Source: Synechococcus sp. 8F6 (GTDB lineage: Bacteria > Cyanobacteriota > Cyanobacteriia > PCC-6307 > Cyanobiaceae). From it: a DNA stretch of 64,000 nt. Below the pieces are notes generated by a model, which was not told where the DNA came from, made no database searches, and saw only the letters and a list, made by a program, of their open reading frames with translations. How positions within the stretch are numbered: the first letter of the stretch is position 1; each line of letters opens with the position of its first letter. Shown piece by piece: positions 63,567-64,000 of the stretch. The stretch covers positions 1 through 64,000 of the forward strand of contig NZ_NQKZ01000012.1 in NCBI RefSeq assembly GCF_002252665.1, given 5' to 3'. Position numbers and translations under genes: made by a program.

Positions 63567-64000
63567 GGCGCCACTCCAGCTGCGGGGTCAGCCCCGCCTG
63601 CAGCCTGGGCCTTGAGATACACGAACACGCTCTTGTCACCCACGTCGGCCGCGGCGGGCATGGGGAATTTGCGCAGGCACAGCACCAGCAGCAAAGCGCT
63701 TTCCAGGCCGAGCAAGGCCGTGCTGATCGGAGGCTGGAGCAGGCCACTGAGGTGGCCGAGCAGGGCCAGCGGCAGCAGCAGCGTCACCCCGATCGCCTCG
63801 GGCCGGCGGAAGCAGAAGAATTCCTTGAAACCCACCCCCGCCAGGGCGGCGAAGAAGGGGCCGATCGCCAGCACCCAGAGGCGTTGGTTGGCGAGGGCCG
63901 GCAGCATGCCTTCGGGGCCGCGGCTGGCCGCCAGGGCGAGTGCTCCGATGCAGCCGAGCAGCCAGAACAGCTGCAATGCCCGGTGCAGCGGCACCAGGTA
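63563..64000 (-). CDS. DUF2301 membrane protein, 5'-truncated by the window edge
   Basis: The frame is open to the window end, so only about the last 145 residues are seen; the family is about 200-220 aa. Helices and the characteristic ALAGVGFKEFFCFRRPEAIGVTLLLPLALLGHL identify DUF2301, a cyanobacterial membrane family of unknown function. The C-terminus is VGDKSVFVYLKAQ then an Ala/Gly tail. Its TGA overlaps the TTG start of the ABC-F gene. Confidence 0.8.
   Translation of the reverse strand, partial: YLVPLHRALQLFWLLGCIGALALAASRGPEGMLPALANQRLWVLAIGPFFAALAGVGFKEFFCFRRPEAIGVTLLLPLALLGHLSGLLQPPISTALLGLESALLLVLCLRKFPMPAAADVGDKSVFVYLKAQAAGGADPAAGVAP

Overview
The window is chromosomal DNA of a high-GC unicellular alpha-cyanobacterium of the Cyanobium / Synechococcus subcluster 5 type. 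The markers are a phycobilisome rod-core linker (cpcG), a CpcS/CpeS bilin lyase, psbX next to ycf66, a one-helix high-light-inducible protein, a CP12-type Calvin-cycle regulator, the sufR / sufBCDS locus, and a circularly permuted ssrA (tmRNA) gene encoding the tag ANNIVRFSRQTAPVAA. Gene density is very high: start/stop overlaps of 1-10 nt are common, convergent genes often end back to back, and there is no prophage, insertion sequence or CRISPR array. No gene-free stretch exceeds about 225 nt.

Layout. 1-3.1 kb: a secreted DUF1400-like protein and a RarA AAA+ ATPase with a C-terminal extension. 3.2-8.8 kb: an RND efflux operon with two lipoprotein-type adaptors and one pump. 8.8-15.7 kb: phosphoglucomutase, small secreted or unknown proteins, an FAD monooxygenase, a phospholipase-D-like lipoprotein and a DUF4912 protein. 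15.8-17.3 kb: cpcG and a bilin lyase. 17.3-24.6 kb: a DMT exporter, then sufR divergent from an operon of ferredoxin-thioredoxin reductase catalytic subunit plus sufBCDS, with a candidate SufR operator between them. 24.6-28.7 kb is the most accessory-looking part: a methyltransferase, a DUF1543 gene, an MNT/HEPN toxin-antitoxin-type pair bracketed by a 67-bp direct repeat of the DUF1543 gene 3' end, a perfect 37-bp palindrome, and mtnA overlapping a fuculose-aldolase-like gene, a pair that suggests the DHAP shunt for methylthioadenosine salvage.

28.6-33.3 kb: a minus-strand operon of an S9 peptidase and two tandem GltS-type carriers. 33.4-45.4 kb: def, DUF3747, rpsU, comM/yifB, a HIT protein, an SbmA/YddA-like ABC exporter, hli, two propeller-fragment lipoproteins, ycf66, psbX, yggT, accC, tRNA-Leu(GAG), an LpxB-like glycosyltransferase and msrB. 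45.4-52.4 kb: a PRC-barrel protein, smc, an ElaB/YqjD-YqjE-like membrane pair and an RlmL-type rRNA methyltransferase. 52.4-64 kb: permuted ssrA, a zinc-ribbon membrane protein, a lumenal or periplasmic thioredoxin-like protein, a DnaJ, hemB, a VOC protein, mutS2, a MalK/UgpC-type ABC ATPase, obgE, the CP12-like gene, an ABC-F protein and a DUF2301 gene cut by the window edge.

Most content is core housekeeping and photosynthesis. The best leads are the MNT/HEPN cassette with its repeat and palindrome, the mtnA-aldolase pair, the suf regulatory region, the permuted tmRNA, and two lipoprotein genes whose signal peptides lack a standard start codon. All calls come from reading the sequence and recalled family motifs; no database search was run.
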